Shown here piece after piece: positions 8,142 through 16,445 of a stretch of DNA of 64,000 nucleotides. Source of the stretch: Bog-532 sp963732345 (GTDB lineage: Bacteria; Actinomycetota; Actinomycetes; Streptosporangiales; Streptosporangiaceae); NCBI GenBank assembly GCA_963732345.1, contig CAVSZI010000023.1, positions 124,001-188,000 on the forward strand. Direction: 5' to 3'. Position numbers and translations under genes: made by a program. The notes under the pieces were generated by a model. That model saw only the letters and a list, made by a program, of their open reading frames with translations. It searched no databases and had not been told where the DNA came from. Every line of letters starts with the position of its first letter. Within the stretch, counting starts at the first letter, position 1.

Positions 8142-10631
8142 TCAGCCTGCGACGACGTTGACCAGCTTGGGCGCGCGGACGATGACCTTCCGGATGGACT
8201 GGCCGCCCAGCGCGCGGATGACGCCCGGGGCAGCCAGGGCCACCTCACGCAGATCGTCTTCGCTGATGGTAGGCGGCACCTCAACCCGGTCCCTGACCTT
8301 CCCGTTCACCTGAACGACGGCGGTGACCGACTCCGTGACCAGCAGGGCTGGGTCGGCGACCGGCCAGCCGGCCTTGGCCACCGACGGGTCGTGCCCCAGC
8401 AGCTCCCAGCACTCCTCGGCCGTGTACGGGGCGAACAGCGACAGGAGTACGGCCAGCACGTCGGCCGCCTCACGGACCGCCGGGTCGCCCGCGCCCGGCC
8501 CGGAATCGATGGCCCGCCGCGCGGCGGTCACCAGCTCCATCAGCCGGGCCACGGCCACGTTCAGCCGACGCGCCTCCACCAGGCGGGTGACATCGTCGAT
8601 GGTGTGGTGCGTGACGCGACGGAGAGCCGCGTCGCCCGGTTCCCCGCCCGGCCGGGACGATCCGGCCGCCGCGACGTCATCGGCGATCCGCCACGCTCGG
8701 CCCAGGAACTTCACCATGGCCTCGGGCCGCACGTCGGCCCAGTCGATGTCGTCCTCCGGCGGGCTGGCGAAGATCATCGTGAGCCGGATCGCGTCAACGC
8801 CGTGCGCGGCCAGCTGCTGGCCCAGGTCGACGCCGTTGCCGAGCGACTTCGACATGGCCTTGCCGCCGTTGATGACCTGGCCCTGGTTCAGCAGCCGGGT
8901 GAACGGCTCGCGGAAGTCGACCATGCCGATGTCGTGCAGGACCTTGACGAAGAACCGGCTGTACAGCAGGTGCAGGATGGCGTGCTCGACGCCACCCACG
9001 TACAGGTCGACCGGTGCCCAGCGGCGTACGTCGCGGGGGTCGAACGGCCCGTCCGCGTAGTGCGGTGAGCAATACCGCAGGAAGTACCAGGACGAGTCGA
9101 CGAACGTGTCCATCGTGTCGGTGTCGCGCTTGGCCGGGCCACCGCACTTGGGGCAGATCACGTTCAGCCAGTCCGTGGCGGCAGCCAGCGGCGACACGCC
9201 CTTGGGGACCAGGTCCTGCCCGCGCAGGTCGGGCAGGACGACCGGCAGGTCCTCTTCGGGAACCGGCACCTCGCCGCAGGATGGGCAGTGGATGATCGGG
9301 ATCGGCGTCCCCCAGAACCGCTGCCGGGAGACCAGCCAGTCACGCAGCCGGTAGTTGACGGCGGCGTGGCCCAGGCCCTTCTCGGCCAGGATCGCCGTGA
9401 TGTGCGCGATCGCCCCCGCCTTGCCGAGCCCGTCCAGCGGGCCGGAATTGACCAGCTTGCCGTCGCCCGCGGTCGCGATGCCGGTCACGACCGGATCGGG
9501 CTGGCCGGTGTCCACCACGACCCGCACGGGCAGGCCGTGGGCCCGGGCGAAATCCAGGTCACGCTGGTCGTGCGCGGGAACCGCCATAATCGCGCCAGTC
9601 CCGTAGTCGGGCAGCACGTAGTCGGCCGCCCAGACCGGGATCAGCTCGTCGTTGACGGGGTTGACGACGTAGGTACCCAGGAACACACCGGTCTTTTCCC
9701 GCCCCGTGGCCTGGCGCTCGATGTCGGTCAGCTTGCGGACCTCGCCGACGTAGGCGCGCAGTTCCTCCAGCCGGCTGGGCCCGCACAGCTCCTCAGCCAG
9801 CGGCGAGTCGGCGGCCACCACGAAGAACGTGGCCCCGTAGAGGGTGTCGGGACGGGTCGTGAACACCGTCACCGGCTCGTCGCGGCCCTCGGCCGCGAAG
9901 TGCACCTCGGCACCCTCCGAGCGGCCGATCCAGTTGCGCTGCATGAGCAGCACGCGCTCGGGCCAGTTCCCCTCGAGGGCCTCCGCGTCGGCCAGCAGCT
10001 GGTCGGCGTAGGAGGTGATCCGGAAGTACCACTGGGTCAGCGTCCGGCGGATGACTTCGGTGCCGCAGCGCTCACACCGGCCGTCGATGACCTGCTCGTT
10101 GGCCAGGACGGTCTGGTCCTTCGGGCACCAGTTGACGTAACCGTCCTTGCGGTAGGCCAGTTCGCGCTCATAGAACCGCAGGAACAGCCACTGGTTCCAG
10201 TGGTAGTACTGCGGATCGCAGGTCGCCAGCCGGCGCGACCAGTCGAACGAGACGGCGTAACGGCGGAACGATTCCGCCTGCGTCTCGATGTTCGCGTACG
10301 TCCAGTCGGCGGGGTGGGCGTTGTTGCGGATCGCCGCGTTCTCGGCCGGCAGGCCGAAGGCGTCCCAGCCGATCGGGTGCAGCACGTTCCGGCCGATCTG
10401 GAACCAGTACCGGGCGATAGCGTCGCCGATCGCGTACGCCTCGGCGTGCCCCATGTGCAGGTCACCCGACGGGTAAGGGAACATGTCGAGCAGGTAGGTG
10501 CGCTCACGGGTATCCGCCGGATCGTCACTCGCGCGGAACACATCCATTTCCGCCCAGCGACTCAGCCACTTCTGCTGGATAGCGCGTGGGTCGTAGCGCC
10601 GCGGCGCCTCGGCGCTCTCCGCCGATGTCAT
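8142..10631 (-). CDS. leuS: Leucyl-tRNA synthetase
   Basis: It charges tRNA-Leu in the cytoplasm. The 829-residue class Ia synthetase has HMGH at 59-62 (consensus HIGH), a CP1 editing insertion, a zinc-ribbon pair of Cys motifs (CERCG near 190; CPSCG and CPKCG around 440-490), AMSKS in the catalytic loop and a C-terminal anticodon-binding region. Length and motif order are those of bacterial LeuS. Upstream lies a leader peptide and terminator arrangement, so expression is probably controlled by leucine attenuation. Confidence 0.97.
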   Translation of the reverse strand: MTSAESAEAPRRYDPRAIQQKWLSRWAEMDVFRASDDPADTRERTYLLDMFPYPSGDLHMGHAEAYAIGDAIARYWFQIGRNVLHPIGWDAFGLPAENAAIRNNAHPADWTYANIETQAESFRRYAVSFDWSRRLATCDPQYYHWNQWLFLRFYERELAYRKDGYVNWCPKDQTVLANEQVIDGRCERCGTEVIRRTLTQWYFRITSYADQLLADAEALEGNWPERVLLMQRNWIGRSEGAEVHFAAEGRDEPVTVFTTRPDTLYGATFFVVAADSPLAEELCGPSRLEELRAYVGEVRKLTDIERQATGREKTGVFLGTYVVNPVNDELIPVWAADYVLPDYGTGAIMAVPAHDQRDLDFARAHGLPVRVVVDTGQPDPVVTGIATAGDGKLVNSGPLDGLGKAGAIAHITAILAEKGLGHAAVNYRLRDWLVSRQRFWGTPIPIIHCPSCGEVPVPEEDLPVVLPDLRGQDLVPKGVSPLAAATDWLNVICPKCGGPAKRDTDTMDTFVDSSWYFLRYCSPHYADGPFDPRDVRRWAPVDLYVGGVEHAILHLLYSRFFVKVLHDIGMVDFREPFTRLLNQGQVINGGKAMSKSLGNGVDLGQQLAAHGVDAIRLTMIFASPPEDDIDWADVRPEAMVKFLGRAWRIADDVAAAGSSRPGGEPGDAALRRVTHHTIDDVTRLVEARRLNVAVARLMELVTAARRAIDSGPGAGDPAVREAADVLAVLLSLFAPYTAEECWELLGHDPSVAKAGWPVADPALLVTESVTAVVQVNGKVRDRVEVPPTISEDDLREVALAAPGVIRALGGQSIRKVIVRAPKLVNVVAG

Positions 10632-10708
10632 CGTTTCCTCACCCTTTTAGGTCCGGCCGCGTGCGTGTCATCGTGAATCTGGCCCTGCCATGGACGCCCC
10701 GGGGAATG

Positions 10709-10733
10709 AAAAGGCCCCTCGCTCACGAGGGGC
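10709..10733 (-). terminator. Attenuator terminator in the leuS leader
   Basis: On the minus strand GCCCCTCG and CGAGGGGC form a perfect 8-bp stem with a four-base loop, followed by CCTTTTCATT. This is a rare classical Rho-independent terminator for such GC-rich DNA. It lies about 80 bp before leuS and after the leader peptide. Confidence 0.8.
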
Positions 10734-10735
10734 GG

Positions 10736-10764
10736 CCACGCCGATGGGGCTTCGGTCGGCGTGG
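10736..10764 (-). promoter_or_regulatory. Pause or antiterminator hairpin in the leuS leader
   Basis: ccacgccga and tcggcgtgg form a perfect 9-bp stem directly after the stop codon of the leader peptide and 3 bp before the terminator stem. In attenuators this first hairpin competes with alternative structures according to ribosome position. The competing fold was not computed. Confidence 0.55.
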
Positions 10765-10794
10765 CTAGATAAGGAGCAGCCGGGCGGCACGCAT
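10765..10794 (-). CDS. leuS leader peptide MRAARLLLI
   Basis: A nine-codon ORF on the minus strand has three consecutive Leu codons (CTG, CTC, CTT) near its end and stops one base before the leader hairpins. The -10-like TATCCT (10801-10806 on the complement) lies six bases before the ATG. The transcript could therefore begin at the ATG, making the leader leaderless. An in-frame ATG six codons upstream is an alternative start. The arrangement fits amino-acid attenuation of aminoacyl-tRNA synthetase or biosynthetic genes; the Leu triplet next to leuS makes the assignment specific. Confidence 0.75.
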   Translation of the reverse strand: MRAARLLLI

Positions 10795-11125
10795 GCGCCG
10801 AGGATAGCGCATGCTCAGGACCGCCGCGGGAGGCTGCCGGCGCCACCGCGGGCGCCCGGGCCCGCTGGCCCCCCGGCGGCCAGCGGGTCCGGGAGCCAGC
10901 CGAGCGGCCGGCAAAAGACCTTTCATATCCCGAACGGGACGCGCCGGGAGCCATCCCACGAGCAGGAGCAACGCCCTCCAAAGGGATACCGATTTGCGTT
11001 CCGCACCACACCGGGGCCTTCCCGCCATCGGCATGCCGGGGAAAGGCGCAAGGCCGTCTCCATAGCCGACATTACGGTGCAGAAATGAAAATGACCCGGG
11101 AATCGGTACGTCGGTTAATGGGCCC

Positions 11126-11155
11126 TTGACCGGCAATATTCACGCTCAATACAGT
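11126..11155 (+). promoter_or_regulatory. Candidate vegetative promoter
   Basis: TTGACC (11126-11131), an 18-bp spacer and TACAGT (11150-11155) fit the actinomycete housekeeping pattern TTGACN-N16-18-TANNNT. Transcription would start near 11162, so a GTG at 11154 cannot be the start of the downstream gene. Confidence 0.5.
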
Positions 11156-11369
11156 GAGGGCGGCCACGCCGCGGTCCGTGCGGCTGGCCGTGACCGGGCA
11201 GGTGATCGAGGCGCCCGGCATGCCGTACTGCCAACGTGTCAGCCAGCCCGAGGACCTGTGGCCCGTGGCGGTCGTGCTCCCGTTTTACCGGCACCTGCGG
11301 GAACTGCCGTGCCAACGCGGAGCGCGAGCCGCCGGGAACTGGGACACGATTAATGCATTCCGGGGAAGA

Positions 11370-12857
11370 ATGGATATTCGGGTTAAAGACGACCACACGC
11401 GTTCAGCCGCGGCCACCAGCGTCTTCGCGTTCCGCAACCGCGACCGCCGGTCGCTTGTCGCCGCACTGGAGCGAATTGCCGCCATTGCCCCCCGAATGTC
11501 ACATCGCGAGTTCCAGAACCTGGCTTACCAGTTGGGCCATGAAACGGCGGACCCGGCTGATGACGATGAAATCCGGGTCACCATGACCGCCGGAAACCAG
11601 GATCAGCTGGCCGAACGCGCCCGCCGCGCGGCCCGCCTGGCGGGCGCGGTACGCGGCGGCCCGATGGTCGCCGGGGCCGGGGTCCGTGCCTCGTACGGCG
11701 CCCGCGGGAGGGTGGTGCTGGTCTTTCCCGGCGATGCGGTCACGGGGAGCGGGGCCCAGGGCCGCACAGCCGGGACAGCGGGCGAGACGGCCACGCTGGC
11801 CCGGTCACTCGGCCTGCTGCGGGGGCTGGAGGGACTCGGGGTCAGCGCCACCGCCGCCGTGGGCCACGGCCTCGGTGAGATCGCCGGCCTGGTGTGGGCG
11901 GGCAGCCTGCCCGCGCCGGAGGCCGCGCGCCTGATCGCGCAGCATAGCGAGGTCCGCCGGGGCCTGGCGGCCGCGCGCACCGCGATGGTCCGGGTCATCG
12001 CTGACGAGGCGACGGCAACCAGGCTGCGGGCCCCCTGCGGGCTGATGGTCGCCGCCGACGAAGGCCCGCGATCGCACGTGCTGGCTGGTCCCGTCCCGGC
12101 CGTCCGGGAACTGACGCAGCAGGCTGCCGCACTGGGCGTTGCCGCGAGCGTGCTGAACGCGGCCCATGCCCTGCACACGCCGGCTATGACGCCATGCGCC
12201 GCGCCGCTGCGCAGTGTGCTCGCTCAGGTCCCGTTCGGGCCGCCCCGGCGGCGGCTGCTGTCCACGGTCACCGGGCGCGAACTGACGGCACAGGACGATA
12301 TCGCCGCCTTGCTGTGCGCTCAGCTCACCTCTCCGGTGCGCTTCCGCGAGGCGCTCCAGGCGGCCGCCGACGGCGCTGACCTGATCCTCCTCGTAGGCGC
12401 CGACGAGGCGCTGGCCGCGGCGGCCGCCGGGTACGGCGTGCCGGTCGCCGGTCTCGGGGTGCCGGTCGCCCGTTTCCCGGCGGCAGGCGGGTCGGCCGGT
12501 GCCGGGGCGGGCCCTGACCTGCTGGCTCCTGGCCGGCTGGCGGCCGAGGACGCCGCCGCGCTGTTCACCGCCGGAGCCAGGCCGGACGTGACGGACCTGG
12601 CCCCGGAGCCGGCCGGGCCGGCGGACGTCCGGCCGCTGGTCACCGCGCGGGAACCGGGCCGCGGGCCGGGCCGGTTCGTGGAAAACGTCACGGGGCCTCA
12701 TGTGCGGGACGCGGGGCCGCTGAGCGGTTCAGGACCAGCGGACGGATACCTGCTCCCGCCAGACGCCCAGCCCGCGGGGGTCGCCGCTGATCTCCAGGCC
12801 GTCGGTCCCGCCGCGGTTCCACAGCAGCAGGTAGAGAGCCTCAGCCGGGCCCGTTAG
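11370..12857 (+). CDS. Stand-alone polyketide-type acyltransferase-like protein lacking the catalytic Ser
   Basis: The C-terminal two thirds match the fold of malonyl-CoA:ACP acyltransferase domains of polyketide synthases: VVLVFPGDA, then AAVGHGLGEIAGLVWAG, then ALHTPAM and LTSPVRF. In active enzymes the nucleophile motif is GHSxGE; here the Ser is Gly. The preceding segment (FRNRDRRSLVAALERIAA...REFQNLAYQLG) resembles the linker before AT domains. There is no ketosynthase, ACP or reductase nearby. The start is uncertain: the frame is open from 11154, with in-frame ATGs at 11220 and 11370, and I use the latter. The 3' end overlaps the convergent gene by 129 bp, so the last ~45 residues may be read-through. 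Confidence 0.6.
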   Translation: MDIRVKDDHTRSAAATSVFAFRNRDRRSLVAALERIAAIAPRMSHREFQNLAYQLGHETADPADDDEIRVTMTAGNQDQLAERARRAARLAGAVRGGPMVAGAGVRASYGARGRVVLVFPGDAVTGSGAQGRTAGTAGETATLARSLGLLRGLEGLGVSATAAVGHGLGEIAGLVWAGSLPAPEAARLIAQHSEVRRGLAAARTAMVRVIADEATATRLRAPCGLMVAADEGPRSHVLAGPVPAVRELTQQAAALGVAASVLNAAHALHTPAMTPCAAPLRSVLAQVPFGPPRRRLLSTVTGRELTAQDDIAALLCAQLTSPVRFREALQAAADGADLILLVGADEALAAAAAGYGVPVAGLGVPVARFPAAGGSAGAGAGPDLLAPGRLAAEDAAALFTAGARPDVTDLAPEPAGPADVRPLVTAREPGRGPGRFVENVTGPHVRDAGPLSGSGPADGYLLPPDAQPAGVAADLQAVGPAAVPQQQVESLSRAR

Positions 12858-13556
12858 GTCGCATCCCGTCCCGTCCGGAACGTCATCGGCCGGGATCACG
12901 CCCCGGGCCACCCCGGCGGAGTCTGTCCCCATGCGGACCGCCCAGTCGGCGTGCTCGCCGGTCTCCCCGCCGTCGCCACGGCGACCGGGGCTGGGCCGGG
13001 CGTGGACCGCCAGCCAGCGCGGTGGGTCGGAACGCAGGCCGCGCTTGCTCCGGCGGCGGCCGAACCCCATGATGAGCTCGTCGATACCGTCACGGGCCAG
13101 GCCGGGAGCGAACGGGTCGAGACCGGCTGGGCCCGTGCCCCCGGCCAGTTGCGCGTCGACCCGGTGGATCGCGGTCTCATGGGCTTGCCGACGGGCCCAG
13201 AACGCGAGCGGCGACGGCGCCGGCAGGAAGGTCCAGCACGTCATGCCGGGATCCACCTGCTCCAGGGCACTGACCAGGCGCCGATGGCCGTCGAGGAACC
13301 AGCCGGGCAGGTCCTTGTCGCCGGCCGGCCCGGACCGGACCATCTCGTCCTCGGTCAGCTCGCCGACCGGGGCCGCATGCTGTTCGACGACGTACCCGGT
13401 GGCCCAGCGGTGCACGTTGCCCACGTGCCGGACCAGGTCACGTACCCGCCAGCCGGGACAGGCAGGGACCGGGGCGTCCGGCCCGGCGCGCTCGGCCGCC
13501 CGGGCCAGCAAGGGGCCTTCGGCCCGCAACGCGGCAATGTGCTCCGTTACCTGCAC
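12729..13556 (-). CDS. Maleylpyruvate-isomerase/DinB-family mycothiol-dependent enzyme
   Basis: The 275-residue protein begins with the four-helix DinB/MDMPI N-terminal region (TEHIAALRAEGPLLARAA..., CPGWRVRDLVRHVGNVHRW). It contains RRQAHETAIHRVDAQ, the metal-ligand His-containing signature of this family, and ends in the small MDMPI C-terminal domain (GPAEALYLLLWNR). Members use mycothiol, which agrees with mshC 5 kb away. The specific substrate is unknown. I start at GTG 13556, 17 bp after the stop of the methyltransferase frame, which suggests co-transcription. Confidence 0.8.
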   Translation of the reverse strand: MQVTEHIAALRAEGPLLARAAERAGPDAPVPACPGWRVRDLVRHVGNVHRWATGYVVEQHAAPVGELTEDEMVRSGPAGDKDLPGWFLDGHRRLVSALEQVDPGMTCWTFLPAPSPLAFWARRQAHETAIHRVDAQLAGGTGPAGLDPFAPGLARDGIDELIMGFGRRRSKRGLRSDPPRWLAVHARPSPGRRGDGGETGEHADWAVRMGTDSAGVARGVIPADDVPDGTGCDLTGPAEALYLLLWNRGGTDGLEISGDPRGLGVWREQVSVRWS

Positions 13557-13572
13557 GGGAGCCGTCCGGATC

Positions 13573-14929
13573 TCAGGCGAGCGCCGTGTCTTGCGCCGCG
13601 GGGGCCGTCCCGTTCCCGCTTGCGTTCTCGGCTGCGTTCCGGGCCCCGGCCGCATCCCACCCGGACGGCCGCGTCTCCCAGTTGGGCCGCAGCGGCAGGC
13701 CAGCGTGCCCGTCGTCGGTCAGCCTCACGCCCAGCACCTGGTGCAGCTGGATCTGGTTTCGGTCGAAGCCGAGCCGCGATCCGGCCATGTACAGGCGCCA
13801 CACCCGGGCGGTTCCCGGGCCGACCTCGGCGACGGCTTCCTTCCAGCGCGCGTCCAGGTTCGCGCACCACGCGGCCAGCGTCATCGCATAGTGCTCGCGG
13901 AGGTTCTCCTCGTGCCGGACCTCGAAGCCCTGGTCGTTCATCAGGGATATCAGGTAGCCGGGACACTCCAGCTCCCCGTCGGGGAAGACGTACCGGTTGA
14001 TGAACCCGCTTTTGCGGGTGGCGGGCTCGGAGTTGTCCGGCCGGGTGATGCAGTGGTTGAGCAGGCGCCCTTCGGGGCGGAGCTTGCTGTTGAGGAACGC
14101 GAAATAGCCCGGGAGCTGGCGCTTGCCGATGTGCTCGGTCAGCCCGATCGAGCTGACCGCGTTCGAACTCGCTCTCCGGGACGTCCCGGTAATCGAGGTG
14201 ACGGATCTCCGCCAGGCCGGACAGGCCCGCCTTCTCGATAGCCTGGCGGCCCCAGGCCGCCTGTTGCTCGGACAGCGTGACGCCGAGCGCGCGGACGCCG
14301 TATTCGCGGGCCGCGTGCATGACCATGCCGCCCCAGCCACAGCCGACGTCGAGCAGCCGCATGCCGCTGCGCAGGCCGAGCTTGCGTGCGACCAGGTCGA
14401 ACTTGTACTCCTGAGCCTCTTCCAGCGTCGAGTCCGGCGCCGGGTAACAGGCACAGGTGTAGGCCATCGACGGGCCCAGCACCCACTCGTAGAACTGGTT
14501 GGACACGTCGTAGTGGTGTGAGATCGCGTCGGCGTCACGGCCTTTGGAGTGCCGTTTGCCGGTGAGCCACCGGCGGCCGGGGTTCACCTCCTGCGGGGGT
14601 GGCGCGAGCCGCGGGATCAGGGTCCGGGGGCCGCCGAGCTCACGGAACAGCCGGTACCGCGCCGCCAGGTCTATGTCCATCGTCTGCGCCTTGGCCATCC
14701 GGGCCAGGGCGGTGTACATGTCCCCGTCCACGTCGAGGTGCCCCGACACGTAGGCGCGGGCGAGCCCGAGTGCGCCGGGCGCCTGCGCCAGGTAAGACAC
14801 GGCGACCGGCGACCGGACCGTGATCCGGACCGGGGAGTCCTCCGCGCCCGCTCGGCTCCCGTCGTACGCGACGAACTCGACCGGGGCGTCGGGCCCTGCG
14901 AAGGTCTCGAATACTTGCGCCAGCGGCAT
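13573..14929 (-). pseudogene. tmsB: Frameshifted fatty-acid C-methyltransferase (TmsB/BfaB or cyclopropane synthase type)
   Basis: From ATG 14929 the first 256 residues match the CFA-synthase/mycolic-acid methyltransferase family, with the SAM site LLDVGCGWGGM at about 192-202. The frame is then lost. The neighbouring frame continues without gap (SSIGLTEHIGKRQLPGYFAFLN...) to a stop at 13573. One extra T in gcgttcgaactc (14161-14163) accounts for the shift; removing it restores a protein of about 450 residues. Next to the FAD enzyme it would install the methylene group at C10 of oleoyl chains. It may be a genuine lesion or an assembly indel. Confidence 0.75.
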
Positions 14930-14967
14930 GTTTGCCTCGCTTCCGTCGATTTAGCCGTGGGGGCGGT

Positions 14968-16380
14968 TCAGCGTCCGCGCACGCACTTGTCGTACAGGCC
15001 CGGCAGGCGGCCGGCGCCGTCGTATTGCCGCTTCAGCTTTTCGTGGGCGGCCCCGTTGTAGAGCCTGCTGAAGTCGCCCTCGGTGTAGAAGGAGGTGGAA
15101 TACAGCGACTTGTGACCGCCGAGCGCGCCGACCTCATCTTCGACCAGCCGGTTGTAGAAGCCGTCCGTACCGCCCGGCGGCAGCGGCACCGTACCCCAGA
15201 AGCCGAAGTTGACGTACACCTCACCGGGCCTCAGGGGGTAGAGCGGCCAGTCACGCTCGCCGCGCAGCCGCAGCGGGCACATCCAGACCGGGCTCATGCC
15301 CACCTGGGACAAGAAAAAGGTGAGGAAGTCCGCGCCCCGTCCGACGGGGATCTCCACGTCCTGGATCACCGCTTCGCGGGCTGGCCGCCCCCGTCGCTCG
15401 TTCAGCGCGCCGGTCAGGCCGAGACGGCGGTCCAGCGCGACCAGCTTGCGGTACACGTCGGAACGCCGGTAGCGCCGCGGCCACAGGGCCCGGACGAGGG
15501 GCTTCTGCACGCCGAACGGCCGCGAGCACCAGAACCAGTCGGTATCCCACCGCCACAGGTAGTCGCGGATGGCGAGGAAGTCCTCCTCCGGGCCGCGTAT
15601 AGAGGTGTAGTAGATGTCCCGGCCGGTGTAGTCGCTCCGCCAGGGCGCGACATCGCTGAAGGCTCCGACGGTCAGGTAGAGCTCACCGGGGCTGAACGCG
15701 ACGCCATCGAGGAAGTCCGCGCGGTGACCTTGGTAGCTCCCCTCGCCCACGATCTGGTCGATGGCCGCCATGCAGGCGGCCGGGTCGCGGAACGGGAAGT
15801 GCCGCAGGTGGACGAACGGCCGGACGGGCTCCAGCTCGATGGTGAGGGACAGGGCGTAGCCCAGGGTCCCGTAGGAGTTGGGGAAGCCGGCGAACAGGTC
15901 GCGGTGCTCGTTGTCCGGTGCCGCCGTGACCACCCGGCCGTCCCCGGTCAGGATGTCCATTTCCAGGACCGACTCGTGGGGCATGCCGTTGCGCAGGGCG
16001 GTGGACTCGATGCCCAGCCCGGACACCGCACCGCCAAGAGTGATCGTCTTCAGCTGCGGCACGACGAGCGGCATCATCCCGTGCCGCAGGGTCGCGTCGC
16101 AGAGGTCCTCGTAAGTGGTCATGCCGCCGACGACGGCGACGCGCGCGGCGGGGTCGACGCACAGCACGTGGCCGAAGGCGGACACGTCGAGCCCGGGCCG
16201 GCTTTCCGTGCCGCGGCCGGCGGCCGGGGCACGGAAACGGAACAGGTTGCTGGTGCGCTTGGCCAGGCGGACCGGTGTGCCGGGCGGCATCGCATTGTAC
16301 GCCTCGCGCAGCCGGGCCACCGCGGCACGATGCTCCAACATGGCGGCCGACGGTGTGTCCTTGCGGGCGATTTGCGTCAT
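14968..16380 (-). CDS. tmsA: FAD-binding oxidoreductase, probable 10-methylene fatty-acyl reductase (TmsA/BfaA type)
   Basis: The 470-residue protein has an N-terminal PCMH FAD-binding domain (VVGGMTTYEDLCDATL..., LGGAVSGLGIES, ESVLEMDILTGDG, GYALSLTIELE). Its C-terminal half resembles the DWF1/DHCR24-like reductase group. In mycobacteria and related genera such a gene sits next to the CFA-like methyltransferase, and together they make 10-methylstearate (tuberculostearate): methylation gives a 10-methylene acid that this enzyme reduces. The 38-bp gap to the methyltransferase supports an operon. Product assignment rests on the gene pair, not on biochemistry. Confidence 0.75.
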   Translation of the reverse strand: MTQIARKDTPSAAMLEHRAAVARLREAYNAMPPGTPVRLAKRTSNLFRFRAPAAGRGTESRPGLDVSAFGHVLCVDPAARVAVVGGMTTYEDLCDATLRHGMMPLVVPQLKTITLGGAVSGLGIESTALRNGMPHESVLEMDILTGDGRVVTAAPDNEHRDLFAGFPNSYGTLGYALSLTIELEPVRPFVHLRHFPFRDPAACMAAIDQIVGEGSYQGHRADFLDGVAFSPGELYLTVGAFSDVAPWRSDYTGRDIYYTSIRGPEEDFLAIRDYLWRWDTDWFWCSRPFGVQKPLVRALWPRRYRRSDVYRKLVALDRRLGLTGALNERRGRPAREAVIQDVEIPVGRGADFLTFFLSQVGMSPVWMCPLRLRGERDWPLYPLRPGEVYVNFGFWGTVPLPPGGTDGFYNRLVEDEVGALGGHKSLYSTSFYTEGDFSRLYNGAAHEKLKRQYDGAGRLPGLYDKCVRGR

Positions 16381-16445
16381 GCGCCCTCCTCTCCTTCCGG
16401 TGCGGCCCAGGTCGCGGGCCCATACCGGACAAACAGCTCCGCAGT

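Noticed and set aside
11370..12857. Polyketide biosynthetic gene cluster
   Set aside because: A single acyltransferase-like protein without its nucleophile and without ketosynthase, ACP or tailoring genes does not support a cluster.
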